Positions 1-8,689 of a stretch of DNA of 64,000 nucleotides are shown here, piece after piece. The first letter of the stretch is position 1; every line of letters begins with the position of its first letter. The notes beneath the pieces were generated by a model, which did not search any database, was not told the DNA's origin, and saw nothing but the letters and a program-made list of their open reading frames with translations. The stretch comes from Treponema bryantii NK4A124 (GTDB lineage: Bacteria; Spirochaetota; Spirochaetia; Treponematales; Treponemataceae): the NCBI RefSeq assembly GCF_000421345.1, contig NZ_ATWV01000002.1, forward strand, positions 248,001 to 312,000. Direction: 5' to 3'. The position numbers were made by a program, and so were the translations under genes.

Positions 1-1
1 A

Positions 2-835
2 GCAGACGGACAGTCAAAACTTGTTCAGTCTTATGCTTCAACAGGTGAGTGGGCCTGGAAAAATTCTGCAGATAATTCTCTGCGTAAACTGGAAGGGGAG
101 GTCGTTTTTGATCACGTAACCTTCGGTTATAAGCCGGAGAAAACTGTTCTGCACGATATCTGCATTCACGCAAAGCCCGGTCAGAAAATTGCCCTTGTTG
201 GTTCTACCGGTTCGGGTAAAACTACAACAATCAATCTGCTTTCCCGCTTTTACGATGTGCCGGAAGGCTGCGGTAAAATCACTTACGACGGCATTCCTTT
301 GAATGATATTTCTAAGGGCTCTCTGCGTAAGTCGCTTGGTATGGTTCAGCAGACAACACACTTGTTCACAGGAACCATTAAAGATAATATCCGCTATGGA
401 AATCTCGAAGCGTCAGATGCGCAGATTTACGAGGCTGCAAAACTTGCCAATGCAGATCATTTTATCCGCCATCTGGAAAATGGTTACGATACAGTTATTA
501 CAGGAGACGGTGCAAGCCTGAGTCAGGGACAGAGACAGCTGCTGGCTATTGCAAGGGCTGCGGTTGCAAATCCACCGGTACTGATTCTTGATGAAGCAAC
601 ATCTTCTATCGATACCCGAACTGAAAAACTGATTGAAGATGGAATGGACTCACTGATGAAAGGTCGTACAACCTTTGTTATTGCCCACCGCTTATCTACT
701 GTCCGCAATGCCGACGAAATTATCGTTCTGGAACACGGAAATATCATAGAACGCGGTACCCACGACGAGCTTATTGCCGCCAAGGGCCGCTACTACTTCC
801 TCTACACCGGAAATAAAATTACGCTTGATGAATAA
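2..835 (+). CDS. ABC exporter, C-terminal permease/ATPase part (5' truncated by window)
   Basis: The reading frame is open from base 2, so the gene begins outside the window. The visible 277 residues are the nucleotide-binding half of an exporter that fuses membrane and ATPase domains. Walker A (GSTGSGKTT) lies near base 200, the signature LSQGQRQ near 520, Walker B VLILDEATSS near 580 and the H-loop (IAHRLST) near 690. The order and the wording around LSQGQRQLLAIARA fit the MsbA/LmrA-like heterodimeric exporter class, not an importer ATPase. The substrate cannot be told from this half. No partner gene follows, so a partner half-transporter, if there is one, should lie upstream. Confidence 0.93.
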   Translation, partial: ADGQSKLVQSYASTGEWAWKNSADNSLRKLEGEVVFDHVTFGYKPEKTVLHDICIHAKPGQKIALVGSTGSGKTTTINLLSRFYDVPEGCGKITYDGIPLNDISKGSLRKSLGMVQQTTHLFTGTIKDNIRYGNLEASDAQIYEAAKLANADHFIRHLENGYDTVITGDGASLSQGQRQLLAIARAAVANPPVLILDEATSSIDTRTEKLIEDGMDSLMKGRTTFVIAHRLSTVRNADEIIVLEHGNIIERGTHDELIAAKGRYYFLYTGNKITLDE

Positions 836-843
836 TTTTTTTT

Positions 844-871
844 GTCATTCCCCGGCTTGACCGGGGAATCC
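844..871. repeat. Family B palindromic repeat (CCCCGG type)
   Basis: Short palindrome starting GTCATTCCCCGG and closing CCGGGGAATC. It resembles copies at 10213 and 51140 and, in layout (GTCAT-arm-arm-ATC), the GTCATCCCGAAC copies elsewhere. The TTGACC inside it may serve as a -35 box for the next gene. Confidence 0.75.
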
Positions 872-884
872 ATTGTGTTATAAT
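857..884 (+). promoter_or_regulatory. Candidate promoter, -35 supplied by repeat
   Basis: TTGACC at 857-862, inside the palindromic repeat, is followed after 16 bp by TATAAT at 879-884. The AAGGAG of the next gene begins 22 bp downstream. Confidence 0.5.
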
Positions 885-921
885 TAAATAACAATCTATT
901 AAGATTAAGGAGTTATTGATT

Positions 922-1293
922 ATGAAAAAGCTTATAGCTTTAGCAGTGGCTGCTGTAATGACAGCAGGTGTCTTCGCTCTGGATCTTGGCGGAATCAAAG
1001 GAACCTGGCAGGACAAAAAATGGGATGCAGACTGGACCTTCTCTGCAGATGGAAAAATTGTGCTTACAAAAACAAGCACCGGCGAAGAAGTCTACACCTT
1101 CAAAGACGGCACCGTACAGAATTTTAAGGTAAATGCTGATACTACCGGTGTTTCAATTTCTTTCGACTGCAAGGATACAGAACGCTCTTATTCCTTCAAA
1201 AAAGGAATTTCCCTTGATGCAGACCTGGACATGGTCGTAAATCCAGATTGGACAACAGAAGACTACAACACTGTTATTAAATTCAAAAAATAA
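922..1293 (+). CDS. Small exported protein of unknown function
   Basis: 123 residues. The ATG at 922 is preferred to the in-frame TTG at 916 because AAGGAG at 906-911 is then about 10 bases away. Residues 1-19 form a Sec signal peptide (KK, hydrophobic core, then FALD), cleaved without a lipobox cysteine. The mature part opens with GTWQDKKWDADWTFSADGKI, and such alternating Gly/Trp/polar strands suggest a small beta-sandwich or lipocalin-like fold. That is inference from composition only. It has its own promoter and no operon partner, and I do not recognise a named family. Confidence 0.75.
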   Translation: MKKLIALAVAAVMTAGVFALDLGGIKGTWQDKKWDADWTFSADGKIVLTKTSTGEEVYTFKDGTVQNFKVNADTTGVSISFDCKDTERSYSFKKGISLDADLDMVVNPDWTTEDYNTVIKFKK

Positions 1294-1333
1294 TCAATCT
1301 CAAAAAGTAATAAATTAAAAATAATGAATTAAC

Positions 1334-1362
1334 TTGCAAAAATGACATAATAGTCATATAGT
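1334..1362 (+). promoter_or_regulatory. Promoter of the 1454 lipoprotein gene with a palindrome in the spacer
   Basis: TTGCAA (1334-1339), 17 bp spacer, TATAGT (1357-1362). The spacer holds the inverted repeat ATGACATAATAGTCAT (1342-1357), a possible operator. Confidence 0.5.
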
Positions 1363-1453
1363 TAACAACGCGTGCAGAAAAAAAACTTACTTTTTTCGCA
1401 CAAAAAACTAAACCCGCGCAAAAAAAGCACGGGAAAAAACAGGAGATATTACT

Positions 1454-2350
1454 ATGAAAATGGTAAAGAAAATTTTGTTGGGAACTCTTGCAGTTGCTGC
1501 AATCTTGTCATTCGCTGGCTGTCAGCGTGAAACTGCAGGAAACGAGGATCTCATCCAAGTAAACTCAGCAAGCAGTAAAGCATCAATTAGTTATACAAAT
1601 GATGGCGACAGTGTAACTCGAGGTTTTAAATCATTAAACACAAAGCACCTTGATGCAATCTGTAAAATTGAAATGAAAGTTACAGATCTTGTTGATAAGA
1701 CTGTTGAGGGAAGTAAAATTGTTTCTAATGGTACCATGGGATATATTTTCAATATCGTAAAAGGCGCAGATGAAAAATATGCATTCTCAATTGCAGGTGT
1801 TAGATACAATCAATCAACTGGTGAAGTTCAGGCTTATGTTGAGTCATTCTCAGGAATTGAAGCTGCAAAACTTGAGGATAAACTTGAAGGTGGTGTTGTA
1901 GCAACAGGTCTTCCTAATTATGGACAGTCTTATGGATTTACATTGTTGGATAAGGCTGCTGTTGATGCTCTCCTTACTGCAAACCCAGGAAAAATTACTC
2001 TTTGGATTGATTTAGTTGCAAACGGAAAGGCTTCCGCTGATGCTACAGCATATCCACAGGGTCGCGAGAGAGCAGGAAAAGATGGATCTTATACAGTTTC
2101 ATTCTATGCTACTGATCCAGCAAGAAAATCTTCAGCAACTAACTATGATTTGACATATACAAATCCTGTGGCATTGAAGACTTGTTATGTTGAAGCTGAC
2201 AATGTTAATGCTAAATATGACGCAACTAAGGGGCTTACATCTATGCAGTCAGATGTAGGTTTCTATGCTAACGTATATGCTGGTCAGACTCTCGAAGGAA
2301 CTTGGGAATTCTCTGAAATCAAGAAAGAAGCAGAAGAAATCGAAGAATAA
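1454..2350 (+). CDS. Exported lipoprotein of unknown function
   Basis: 298 residues with a lipoprotein signal: a charged N-terminus (KMVKK), a hydrophobic stretch, and the lipobox LSFAGC giving lipid-anchored Cys near residue 23. AGGAG at 1441-1445 precedes the ATG. The mature chain is rich in Ser/Thr/Asn with beta-strand character and ends in an acidic tail (KKEAEEIEE). No catalytic motif is visible. A long leader (about 90 bases) and a downstream rho-independent terminator make it monocistronic. It could be a surface or periplasmic binding protein, but nothing in the sequence settles this. Confidence 0.8.
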   Translation: MKMVKKILLGTLAVAAILSFAGCQRETAGNEDLIQVNSASSKASISYTNDGDSVTRGFKSLNTKHLDAICKIEMKVTDLVDKTVEGSKIVSNGTMGYIFNIVKGADEKYAFSIAGVRYNQSTGEVQAYVESFSGIEAAKLEDKLEGGVVATGLPNYGQSYGFTLLDKAAVDALLTANPGKITLWIDLVANGKASADATAYPQGRERAGKDGSYTVSFYATDPARKSSATNYDLTYTNPVALKTCYVEADNVNAKYDATKGLTSMQSDVGFYANVYAGQTLEGTWEFSEIKKEAEEIEE

Positions 2351-2378
2351 GTTTAATTCTTGATTCTTTTGAATGAAG

Positions 2379-2409
2379 GCCGTCAGTTTGTAACTGGCGG
2401 CTTTTTTTG
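2379..2409 (+). terminator. Rho-independent terminator
   Basis: Stem GCCGTCAG/CTGGCGGC followed by seven T, placed 28 bases after the lipoprotein stop codon and just before the converging omptin gene. Confidence 0.85.
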
Positions 2410-2410
2410 T

Positions 2411-3295
2411 TTATAAAGAGAATTTTACTGCGATGCCGCTTTTGAGGGAGTGGGTGGCGGCGCCGCTTTTCTGGCAGGGGCTTTTTTCCATGGTGGTGGA
2501 GCAGTAATCGGTGTAGATGGGGCCTTTGTCTGGAAAGCCGAAAAGCAGCTGGGCAAATATCTGAAGGGAAATATTTTTGTCTAAAATTATACCGGTGGTC
2601 AGGCCGGCTTTGTATTTTGAGAAAAAGCCGAATTGAATGTCTTTTGTTGAAAAGGGATTTTTTACGCCATGGTGGTAGTCGAAACTAAGCTGGTAATTCC
2701 ATGGAGCCAGCATAAAATCAACCTGAATAAAAAGTTTTGAGAAAGGCTGAACTTTTACTGCGGTCCCTGTAAAAATGAAAAACGAATGTCTTCTATAATC
2801 AATTCCATAAACGCGGATGTTTCTGCCATGACGGATACCGCTTCCAATTCCCGCTTTAAAATCATTAAATAAATAATTAAATTGAAGCGCCGGAATTATT
2901 GATATTTTTTTACTTACAGGAATCTGATAAGCCAGACTTAATGCTGTATCTATATTTTTTGAACTTTCAATGGGGTGTTTTGTAAGACTGTATTTTTCAT
3001 CTCCTTCCCAGTCTGAATCATACATGTAAGAAGTGCCTGCAGGCAGACAATAATCAAAATCTGCTGAGATAAAAAAGTTTTTGTAACCGGCACTTGCATT
3101 AAGTCCAAGGTTTACGAGAGGCTTTTGTTCCCAGTCCAGCTGACTTACTATTTCGTTGTCAGTATAAAGCAGTTCTGTGAGTTCTCCGACTGTAAATGAA
3201 ATTCGTGGGGCCAGGGAAAAATGAAAATCAGTCTGTGCAAAGCAGAGCAGGGGAAAGAGAAGCAGAAAGATTACAAGGCAGAAGTTTTTTTTCAT
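2411..3295 (-). CDS. Omptin-family outer-membrane protease (copy 1)
   Basis: 294 residues with a signal peptide (residues 1-20, ending CFA-Q) and a C-terminal strand ending in FSL, typical of outer-membrane barrels. The match to the OmpT family (Pfam PF01278) is seen in SQLDW (51-55) and YDSDW (92-96), which gives the first catalytic pair Asp93/Asp95. The second catalytic pair, Asp206-Tyr-His208, lies in FDYHHG. All four OmpT active-site residues are therefore present. The protein is expected to be a 10-strand barrel cutting peptides at the cell surface. It is convergent with the preceding lipoprotein gene and divergent from valS. A second, diverged member lies at 45089-46072. The family call rests on motif spacing from memory. 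Confidence 0.82.
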   Translation of the reverse strand: MKKNFCLVIFLLLFPLLCFAQTDFHFSLAPRISFTVGELTELLYTDNEIVSQLDWEQKPLVNLGLNASAGYKNFFISADFDYCLPAGTSYMYDSDWEGDEKYSLTKHPIESSKNIDTALSLAYQIPVSKKISIIPALQFNYLFNDFKAGIGSGIRHGRNIRVYGIDYRRHSFFIFTGTAVKVQPFSKLFIQVDFMLAPWNYQLSFDYHHGVKNPFSTKDIQFGFFSKYKAGLTTGIILDKNISLQIFAQLLFGFPDKGPIYTDYCSTTMEKSPCQKSGAATHSLKSGIAVKFSL

Positions 3296-3325
3296 TTAAT
3301 TTAATAATACTCTATTTTATTGCTA

Positions 3326-3354
3326 ATGACAAATAATAGTAAAATCATTATAAT
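3326..3354 (+). promoter_or_regulatory. Promoter of valS
   Basis: ATGACA (3326-3331), 17 bp, TATAAT (3349-3354), about 49 bases upstream of the chosen valS start, in the divergent space shared with the omptin gene. Confidence 0.6.
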
Positions 3355-3402
3355 TTTGAGCAATATTTTTACAACAAAAATGCTTTTATGGAGGATGACA
3401 GA

Positions 3403-6138
3403 ATGAAAGCAATTGAACTTGAAAAGGCCTATGAGCCTAAATCCTTTGAGGACAGAATTTACAACGAATGGGAAAGCAAGGGCTATTTTAAACCAGCCAG
3501 CGATGAAGCTTCTCCGGTACATGAACAGTACAAGTGCCAGTGTGCAGACTGCAACAAGAAAACCAATACTTATTCTGTCGTCATTCCTCCTCCTAACGTA
3601 ACAGGTGTTCTTCACATGGGACACGGTCTCAACAATACTCTCCAGGATATCGTAGTTCGCTACCACCGTATGAAGGGCGACAATACTCTCTGGCTTACAG
3701 GTACAGACCATGCCGGAATCGCTACTCAGAACGTAGTTGAACGTCAGCTAAAAAAAGAAGGAAAGACTCGTTTTGACCTTGGTCGTGAAAAGCTTGTTGA
3801 ACGCACATGGGAAGTAACTCATCAGCACCATGATATTATTGTAAAGCAGCAGAAAAAACTTGGTAACTCAACAGACTGGGACCGCGAGCGCTTTACTTAT
3901 GATGAAGGTTTAAGTGCCGCAGTTCGCGACGTATTCGTAACTCTTTATGAACGTGGTCTTATGTACAAAGGTAAGCGCCTTGTAAACTGGTGTCCTCGCT
4001 GTGGTACAGCTCTTGCAGATGACGAAGTAGACCACGAAGATACACCGGGTGCAATGTATCACCTTTATTATGAATATGCTGATGGAAGCGGAAAAATTGA
4101 AGTTGCTACAACTCGTCCAGAAACCTTCTTTGGTGATACAGCCGTTGCCGTAAACCCTAACGATGACCGTTACAAGGCACTCGTTGGAAAAATGCTCAAG
4201 CTTCCTCTTACCGGAAAAGAGATTCCAATCATCGCTGATGAATATGTTGATATGGAATTCGGAACTGGTATGGTAAAGATTACTCCGGCTCATGACCCTA
4301 ACGACTGGGAAGTAGGTCTCCGCCACAATCTGGAAGTAATCAATCTTCTTACTCCAGACGGAAGAATGAATGAAAATGTTCCTGAAAAATACCGTGGACT
4401 CAAACCAGAACAGGCTCGTGCATTAGTAATTGAAGATTTGACAGCCGCAGGCCTCTTCAAGGGTGAAGAAAAAATCGTTCACGCAGTTGGTAAATGTTAC
4501 CGCTGTAAAACAGTTGTAGAACCTTATCTTTCTGACCAGTGGTTCGTAAAAATGAAGCCAATGGCTGAGAAAGCCCTTGAATCATGGAGAAAGGGTGAAC
4601 TGGTATTCTATCCTAAGAAGTGGGAAAATACTTACAGCCACTGGATGGAAAATATCCGCGACTGGTGTGTAAGCCGTCAGATCTGGTGGGGACACAGAAT
4701 TCCTGTATGGTACTGTGAATGTGGTGAAACAATCTGCAGCCGTACAGATCCAGTTTGCTGTCCAAAATGTGGTTCAAAAAATATTGAACAGGATCCGGAC
4801 GTACTTGATACATGGTTCTCTTCATGGCTCTGGCCTTTCTCTACTTTGGGATGGCCTCAGGAAACTGAAGATCTTGCAAACTTCTATCCTACACAGGCAC
4901 TGCTTACAGCATACGACATTATTCCATTCTGGGTTTGCCGTATGATTATGGCCGGTCTTGAGTTTACAGGAAAAGCTCCTTTCCACGATATTTACATTCA
5001 TGGTCTCGTTCGCGATAAGCAGGGCCGCAAAATGTCTAAGTCTCTTGGAAACGGAATGGACCCTCTTGAAATTATTGATATGTATGGTGCCGATGCCCTT
5101 AAGTTTACACTTGGCTTTATGTGTGCTCAGGGACAGGATGTTCTTATTGATAAAGACTCATTCAAACTTGGTTCTCGCTTCTGTAATAAAGTATGGAATG
5201 CTTCACGCTACCTCTTGGGTAACCTCGAAGGACGTAACCTGGTTCCTCTTACTGATGCAGACCTTACAGAACTCGATAAGTGGATTTACAGCCGCCTGAA
5301 TCACGCTGTAAAGACAGTAAGAGAGGCGCTTGAAGGCTATCGTTATAACGATGCAGCTTCTGCCCTTATGGAATTCTTCTGGAATGAGTTCTGCGACTGG
5401 TATGTTGAAGCTACAAAGATAAACTTTAAGAATGGCGATGATAAGGAAAAAGACCGCCAGGCTACAGTTTTGATGGATATCCTCGAAGAAAGCATCCGTC
5501 TGCTGCATCCATATCTTCCATTTGTTACTGAAGAGATTTACGGAAAGCTGCCTCTGGCTGAACTTGTTGCTACACGCAATGCTTCAAATAAGATTATTAC
5601 TACTTCAACATATAATGGCATGCTTATTAATGCTCCTTATCCGGAATTTTCTGAAGCACGTCAGAATGCAGAGGTAGAAGCCCGCTTTGAAGCTCTTAAA
5701 GAGCTCATTGGTAAGGTTCGTGCTACAAAGGTAGACTGCGGAATTGACCCTGCAATCAAAATCAATATTGCAATTAAGATTGAAAAGGGCAGTGCTGCAG
5801 AAGTTGCCCGCGAAAAGGTTGAAATGATTCAGCTGCTTGGCGGTGTTGCTAAGGTTGATTTTGTTGATGCAAAACCTGCAAGCTCAATTGGTGCTGTTGG
5901 AGCCGGCTTTGAAGTATTTGTTCTTGTTGATGAATCTATCAATAAAGAGCAGCTTATGACCCGCTTCCAGAAGGCAATTGAAAAAGAGCAGGGCTATGCA
6001 AGAATGAGCGAAAACAAGCTCAACGGAAACTTTGCACAGCATGCTCCTGCAAACCTTGTACAGGAAGAGCGAGACCGCCTCGCAGAAAGCCAGAGAAAGA
6101 TAAAAACTCTCGAAGGTTATCTTGCAGAATTAAAATAA
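3403..6138 (+). CDS. valS: Valyl-tRNA synthetase
   Basis: 911 residues; class I synthetase that charges tRNA-Val in the cytoplasm. The HIGH-type signature is HMGH (71-74) within PPPNVTGVLHMGHGLNNT and the KMSKS loop is at 543-547. A large editing domain and the Trp-rich ValS/IleS core lie between, and a coiled C-terminal arm ends the chain. The ATG at 3403 is chosen because GGAGG at 3390-3394 sits directly before it; an ATG at 3388 would place this Shine-Dalgarno inside the gene. Residues 36-53 hold a short insertion with a C-x-C-x2-C cluster just before the HMGH region, which I do not recall in most ValS. Monocistronic; family A repeats follow the stop. Confidence 0.97.
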   Translation: MKAIELEKAYEPKSFEDRIYNEWESKGYFKPASDEASPVHEQYKCQCADCNKKTNTYSVVIPPPNVTGVLHMGHGLNNTLQDIVVRYHRMKGDNTLWLTGTDHAGIATQNVVERQLKKEGKTRFDLGREKLVERTWEVTHQHHDIIVKQQKKLGNSTDWDRERFTYDEGLSAAVRDVFVTLYERGLMYKGKRLVNWCPRCGTALADDEVDHEDTPGAMYHLYYEYADGSGKIEVATTRPETFFGDTAVAVNPNDDRYKALVGKMLKLPLTGKEIPIIADEYVDMEFGTGMVKITPAHDPNDWEVGLRHNLEVINLLTPDGRMNENVPEKYRGLKPEQARALVIEDLTAAGLFKGEEKIVHAVGKCYRCKTVVEPYLSDQWFVKMKPMAEKALESWRKGELVFYPKKWENTYSHWMENIRDWCVSRQIWWGHRIPVWYCECGETICSRTDPVCCPKCGSKNIEQDPDVLDTWFSSWLWPFSTLGWPQETEDLANFYPTQALLTAYDIIPFWVCRMIMAGLEFTGKAPFHDIYIHGLVRDKQGRKMSKSLGNGMDPLEIIDMYGADALKFTLGFMCAQGQDVLIDKDSFKLGSRFCNKVWNASRYLLGNLEGRNLVPLTDADLTELDKWIYSRLNHAVKTVREALEGYRYNDAASALMEFFWNEFCDWYVEATKINFKNGDDKEKDRQATVLMDILEESIRLLHPYLPFVTEEIYGKLPLAELVATRNASNKIITTSTYNGMLINAPYPEFSEARQNAEVEARFEALKELIGKVRATKVDCGIDPAIKINIAIKIEKGSAAEVAREKVEMIQLLGGVAKVDFVDAKPASSIGAVGAGFEVFVLVDESINKEQLMTRFQKAIEKEQGYARMSENKLNGNFAQHAPANLVQEERDRLAESQRKIKTLEGYLAELK

Positions 6139-6147
6139 TAAAAAAAT

Positions 6148-6227
6148 CGGTGGTTGAGTTTATCGAAACCACCGATAAATATGTAGCAGGTGGTTTCGAT
6201 ATACCGCTTTGCGGCACTCAACCACCG
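6148..6227. repeat. Family A palindromic repeat, inverted pair
   Basis: Two copies in opposite orientation: 6148-6174 (a minimal copy without inner hairpin) and 6189-6227 (with inner hairpin CCGCTTTGCGG). The arms are GGTGGTT and AACCACC. The second copy creates a false upstream start for the next gene. Confidence 0.9.
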
Positions 6228-6237
6228 TGAGGGTTTA

Positions 6238-6867
6238 ATGGGAAAACAGCATTACGAAATGAAAACTGACAGACCTCAGAATATGAATGAGCAGCAGATG
6301 CTTCAGCTCAGTAGTATTCACTTTGCTCCCTATATTCAGCTTGCCACAGCCCTGATTGGTAAGGCCCGTCATGCGGGCGGTAATATGTTCCGCCACCAGA
6401 TGGATACCTTTGCAATTCTTCTGGACTACGGCTACATTGACCCGGTTCTGCTTAAGGCTTCTATTATTCACGATACAATAGAAGATATTCCGGGCTTTAT
6501 TCCTGAACTGATTATTAATGCTGACGAAGACGGTCCTGATGTTTTAAATCTTGTAAAAGAAGTTACCCGTAAAGAGGGTGAATCTAAAAAAGAATTCCTT
6601 TGCCGCATCCTCGACGAAGGCAGCCAGAAGGCAAAAATCTTAAAATGTGCAGACCGCATTTCCAATATGATTTCTCTGGGCTACGTTACAGACCCGGCCT
6701 TTATTGAACGCTACTGCGACGAAACCGAATACTTCCTTTTGCCAATGTCTATCCAGGTAGATTTCAACATGTACCAGGAACTTATCAATCTGATTATGAC
6801 AAGACGCCGCTACCTCGAAGACGGCGGATATTTTGACACAAGAATAAAAGAGTCTTCAAGCAACTAA
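6238..6867 (+). CDS. HD-domain protein, SpoT-like (p)ppGpp hydrolase
   Basis: 209 residues. The arrangement matches the hydrolase half of RelA/SpoT or the small MESH1-like hydrolases: His53 in FRHQMD, His78-Asp79 in IIHDTIED (78-83), and CADRISNM (138-144) with the last metal ligand Asp139. No synthetase or TGS/ACT domain follows, so hydrolysis of (p)ppGpp or a related nucleotide is the likely role (inference). The ATG at 6238 is used; an in-frame start at 6190 would encode repeat-derived residues only. GAGGG lies a few bases upstream, partly inside the family A repeat, so the insertion probably reshaped the ribosome site. Confidence 0.75.
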   Translation: MGKQHYEMKTDRPQNMNEQQMLQLSSIHFAPYIQLATALIGKARHAGGNMFRHQMDTFAILLDYGYIDPVLLKASIIHDTIEDIPGFIPELIINADEDGPDVLNLVKEVTRKEGESKKEFLCRILDEGSQKAKILKCADRISNMISLGYVTDPAFIERYCDETEYFLLPMSIQVDFNMYQELINLIMTRRRYLEDGGYFDTRIKESSSN

Positions 6868-6950
6868 ACGGGGGCGTTACGGGGGCGGAGCCCCCGTTAG
6901 AAGGGGTCGGGCGCAACGAAGTGCGCCCGAGGGGGAGACTTCCCCCTCCT
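6868..6950. repeat. GC-rich hairpin cluster
   Basis: Three adjacent perfect or near-perfect hairpins: 6879-6897 (CGGGGG/CCCCCG), 6907-6930 (TCGGGCGC/GCGCCCGA) and 6931-6946 (GGGGGA/TCCCCC). GC content is far above the flanks. It lies between the HD gene and gapA and has no T-tract, so it is probably another mobile palindromic element and not a terminator. Confidence 0.6.
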
Positions 6951-7037
6951 TACTTAAAACCTATCTATAGACTATTTCCTGTAAATTCATTATTTTATAT
7001 GGTATAAAATCTTAATCTAATTTTTAGGAGATATAAA

Positions 7038-8072
7038 ATGGCAGATGTAAGAGTTGCTATTAATGGTTTCGGCCGTATTGGTCGTTTGGCTTTCCGTCAG
7101 ATGTTTGACGCTAAAGGTTATGAAGTTGTTGCTATCAACGATTTGACAAGCCCAAAGATGCTTGCTCACCTTTTGAAGTATGATACAGCACAGGGTGGTT
7201 TCTGTGGTAAGATTGGTGAAGGAAAGCACACAGTATCTGCTACTGATGATTCTATCATCGTAGACGGAAAAGAAATCAAGATTTATGCAGAGAAAGACGC
7301 TGCTAACTGTCCATGGGCAGCTAACAAGGTAGACGTTGTTCTCGAGTGTACAGGTTTCTACACATCTAAGGAAAAGGCTCAGGCTCACATCACAGCTGGT
7401 GCCCGCAAGGTAGTAATTTCTGCTCCTGCTGGAAACGACCTCCCAACAATCGTTTACAATGTAAACCACAAAACTTTGACAAAGAACGACAACATCATTT
7501 CTGCAGCTTCTTGTACAACTAACTGTCTCGCTCCAATGGCTAAGGCTCTTAATGATGCATACCCAATCCAGTCTGGTATCATGTCTACAATCCACGCTTA
7601 CACTGGTGATCAGATGATTCTTGATGGTCCACAGCGCAAGGGTGACCTCCGCCGTTCACGTGCTGGTGCTCAGAACATCGTTCCAAACTCAACAGGTGCT
7701 GCTAAGGCTATCGGTCTTGTAATTCCTGAATTGAACGGAAAATTGATTGGTTCTGCTCAGCGTGTTCCAACACCTACAGGATCTACAACTCTTCTTTTCG
7801 CTGTAGTTAAGGGTAAGGACATCACTAAGGAATCTATCAACGCTGCTATGAAGGCTGCTGCTACAGAATCTTTCGGATACAACGAAGACGAAATCGTATC
7901 TAGCGATATCATCGGTATGCGCTATGGTTCACTCTTCGATGCTACTCAGACTATGGTATCTAAGATTGATGATGATACATATCAGGTAGAAGTAGTATCT
8001 TGGTATGATAATGAAAACAGCTACACATCTCAGATGGTACGTACAATTAAGTACTTCTCTGAGAACTGCTAA
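7038..8072 (+). CDS. gapA: Glyceraldehyde-3-phosphate dehydrogenase, type I
   Basis: 344 residues. It oxidises and phosphorylates glyceraldehyde 3-phosphate in glycolysis. The Rossmann motif INGFGRIGR lies at 8-16 and Asp35 after VVAIN suggests NAD preference. Catalytic Cys159 is in SAASCTTNC, with partner His186 in [10 protein letters not shown]. The sugar-phosphate loop GAAKAIG and the C-terminal [12 protein letters not shown] are standard. AGGAG precedes the ATG by seven bases. Codon use is strongly biased, as expected for a highly expressed gene. It is transcribed alone; pgk and tpiA lie 8.5 and 11 kb away instead of in one operon. Confidence 0.98.
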   Translation: MADVRVAINGFGRIGRLAFRQMFDAKGYEVVAINDLTSPKMLAHLLKYDTAQGGFCGKIGEGKHTVSATDDSIIVDGKEIKIYAEKDAANCPWAANKVDVVLECTGFYTSKEKAQAHITAGARKVVISAPAGNDLPTIVYNVNHKTLTKNDNIISAASCTTNCLAPMAKALNDAYPIQSGIMSTIHAYTGDQMILDGPQRKGDLRRSRAGAQNIVPNSTGAAKAIGLVIPELNGKLIGSAQRVPTPTGSTTLLFAVVKGKDITKESINAAMKAAATESFGYNEDEIVSSDIIGMRYGSLFDATQTMVSKIDDDTYQVEVVSWYDNENSYTSQMVRTIKYFSENC

Positions 8073-8104
8073 GTTTTCACTCAGATAATCTGAGATAAAA
8101 AAAA

Positions 8105-8195
8105 CGGTGGTTGAGTGCTTCGCGAAGCGAAGTGTATCGAAACCACCGTTTTTTTATTGTGGTTTCGATACGCCCTTCGGGCTACTCAACCACCG
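8105..8195. repeat. Family A repeat, inverted pair between convergent genes
   Basis: Copies at 8105-8148 and 8159-8195 in opposite orientation. The first is followed by seven T (8149-8155), so the pair may also serve as a bidirectional terminator for gapA and trxA. Confidence 0.9.
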
Positions 8196-8211
8196 GTATT
8201 TTAAGGTTAGC

Positions 8212-8520
8212 TTAGTCGAGGAGGGCGAGCAGCGATTCCTTTGGCTGAACTCCTACGCTTGATTTGTGGAGCTGGCCGCCTTTGAAGCTTGCTACGAAAG
8301 GAATGCTCATAACACCGAACTGCTGAGCCAGGTCTGGCTCATCGTCTACGTTTACTTTGCATACCTTAATTTCCGGATGCTCTTCTGCGAGCTCACTGAT
8401 AACAGGACCAAGCATGCGGCAAGGGCCACACCATGTTGCCCAAAAATCTACGATAACCGGTTTGTCCGATTCCAAAACTTCACTCTTAAAATTTGCACTT
8501 GTGATATTCAATTCTGCCAT
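8212..8520 (-). CDS. trxA: Thioredoxin
   Basis: 102 residues, the usual size for a stand-alone thioredoxin. The active site WCGPC is at 30-34 in VDFWATWCGPCRMLGP, and the cis-proline loop is MSIPFVASF. It reduces protein disulfides in the cytoplasm. GGAG lies 8-12 bases before the start on the minus strand. Its promoter (TTGACA-N17-TATATT, 8585-8557) is flanked by palindromic operators that are shared with the pflB and copA promoters, which suggests control by a common redox- or metal-responsive regulator (inference). Convergent with gapA. Confidence 0.96.
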   Translation of the reverse strand: MAELNITSANFKSEVLESDKPVIVDFWATWCGPCRMLGPVISELAEEHPEIKVCKVNVDDEPDLAQQFGVMSIPFVASFKGGQLHKSSVGVQPKESLLALLD

Positions 8521-8541
8521 ATAAATCTCCTTGTAATTAAG

Positions 8542-8600
8542 TTGTGTACAATTAAAAATATATACAATAAATGATTTGTTGTCAAGTAAATTGTATACAA
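8542..8600 (-). promoter_or_regulatory. trxA promoter with palindromic operators
   Basis: On the minus strand TTGACA (8585-8580), 17 bp, TATATT (8562-8557). Operator TTGTACACAA (8551-8542) lies at the expected start point; TTGTATACAA (8600-8591) lies just upstream of the -35; a half-site TTGTATATA lies between. The outer site also faces the metQ-like gene. Confidence 0.6.
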
Positions 8601-8689
8601 TTTAATATTTTTTTTCAAAACTATATTGACATTTATTTAATAACCTAGTAAACCTATAGGTATATTAAACAACACAAGGAGAACTTAAT

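Noticed and set aside
6190-6237. Upstream start for the HD-domain gene
   Set aside because: The added residues come from the family A repeat and do not belong to the family; the ATG at 6238 fits better.
6868-6950. tRNA or other RNA gene in the GC-rich block
   Set aside because: Only independent hairpins are seen, with no cloverleaf or T-loop.
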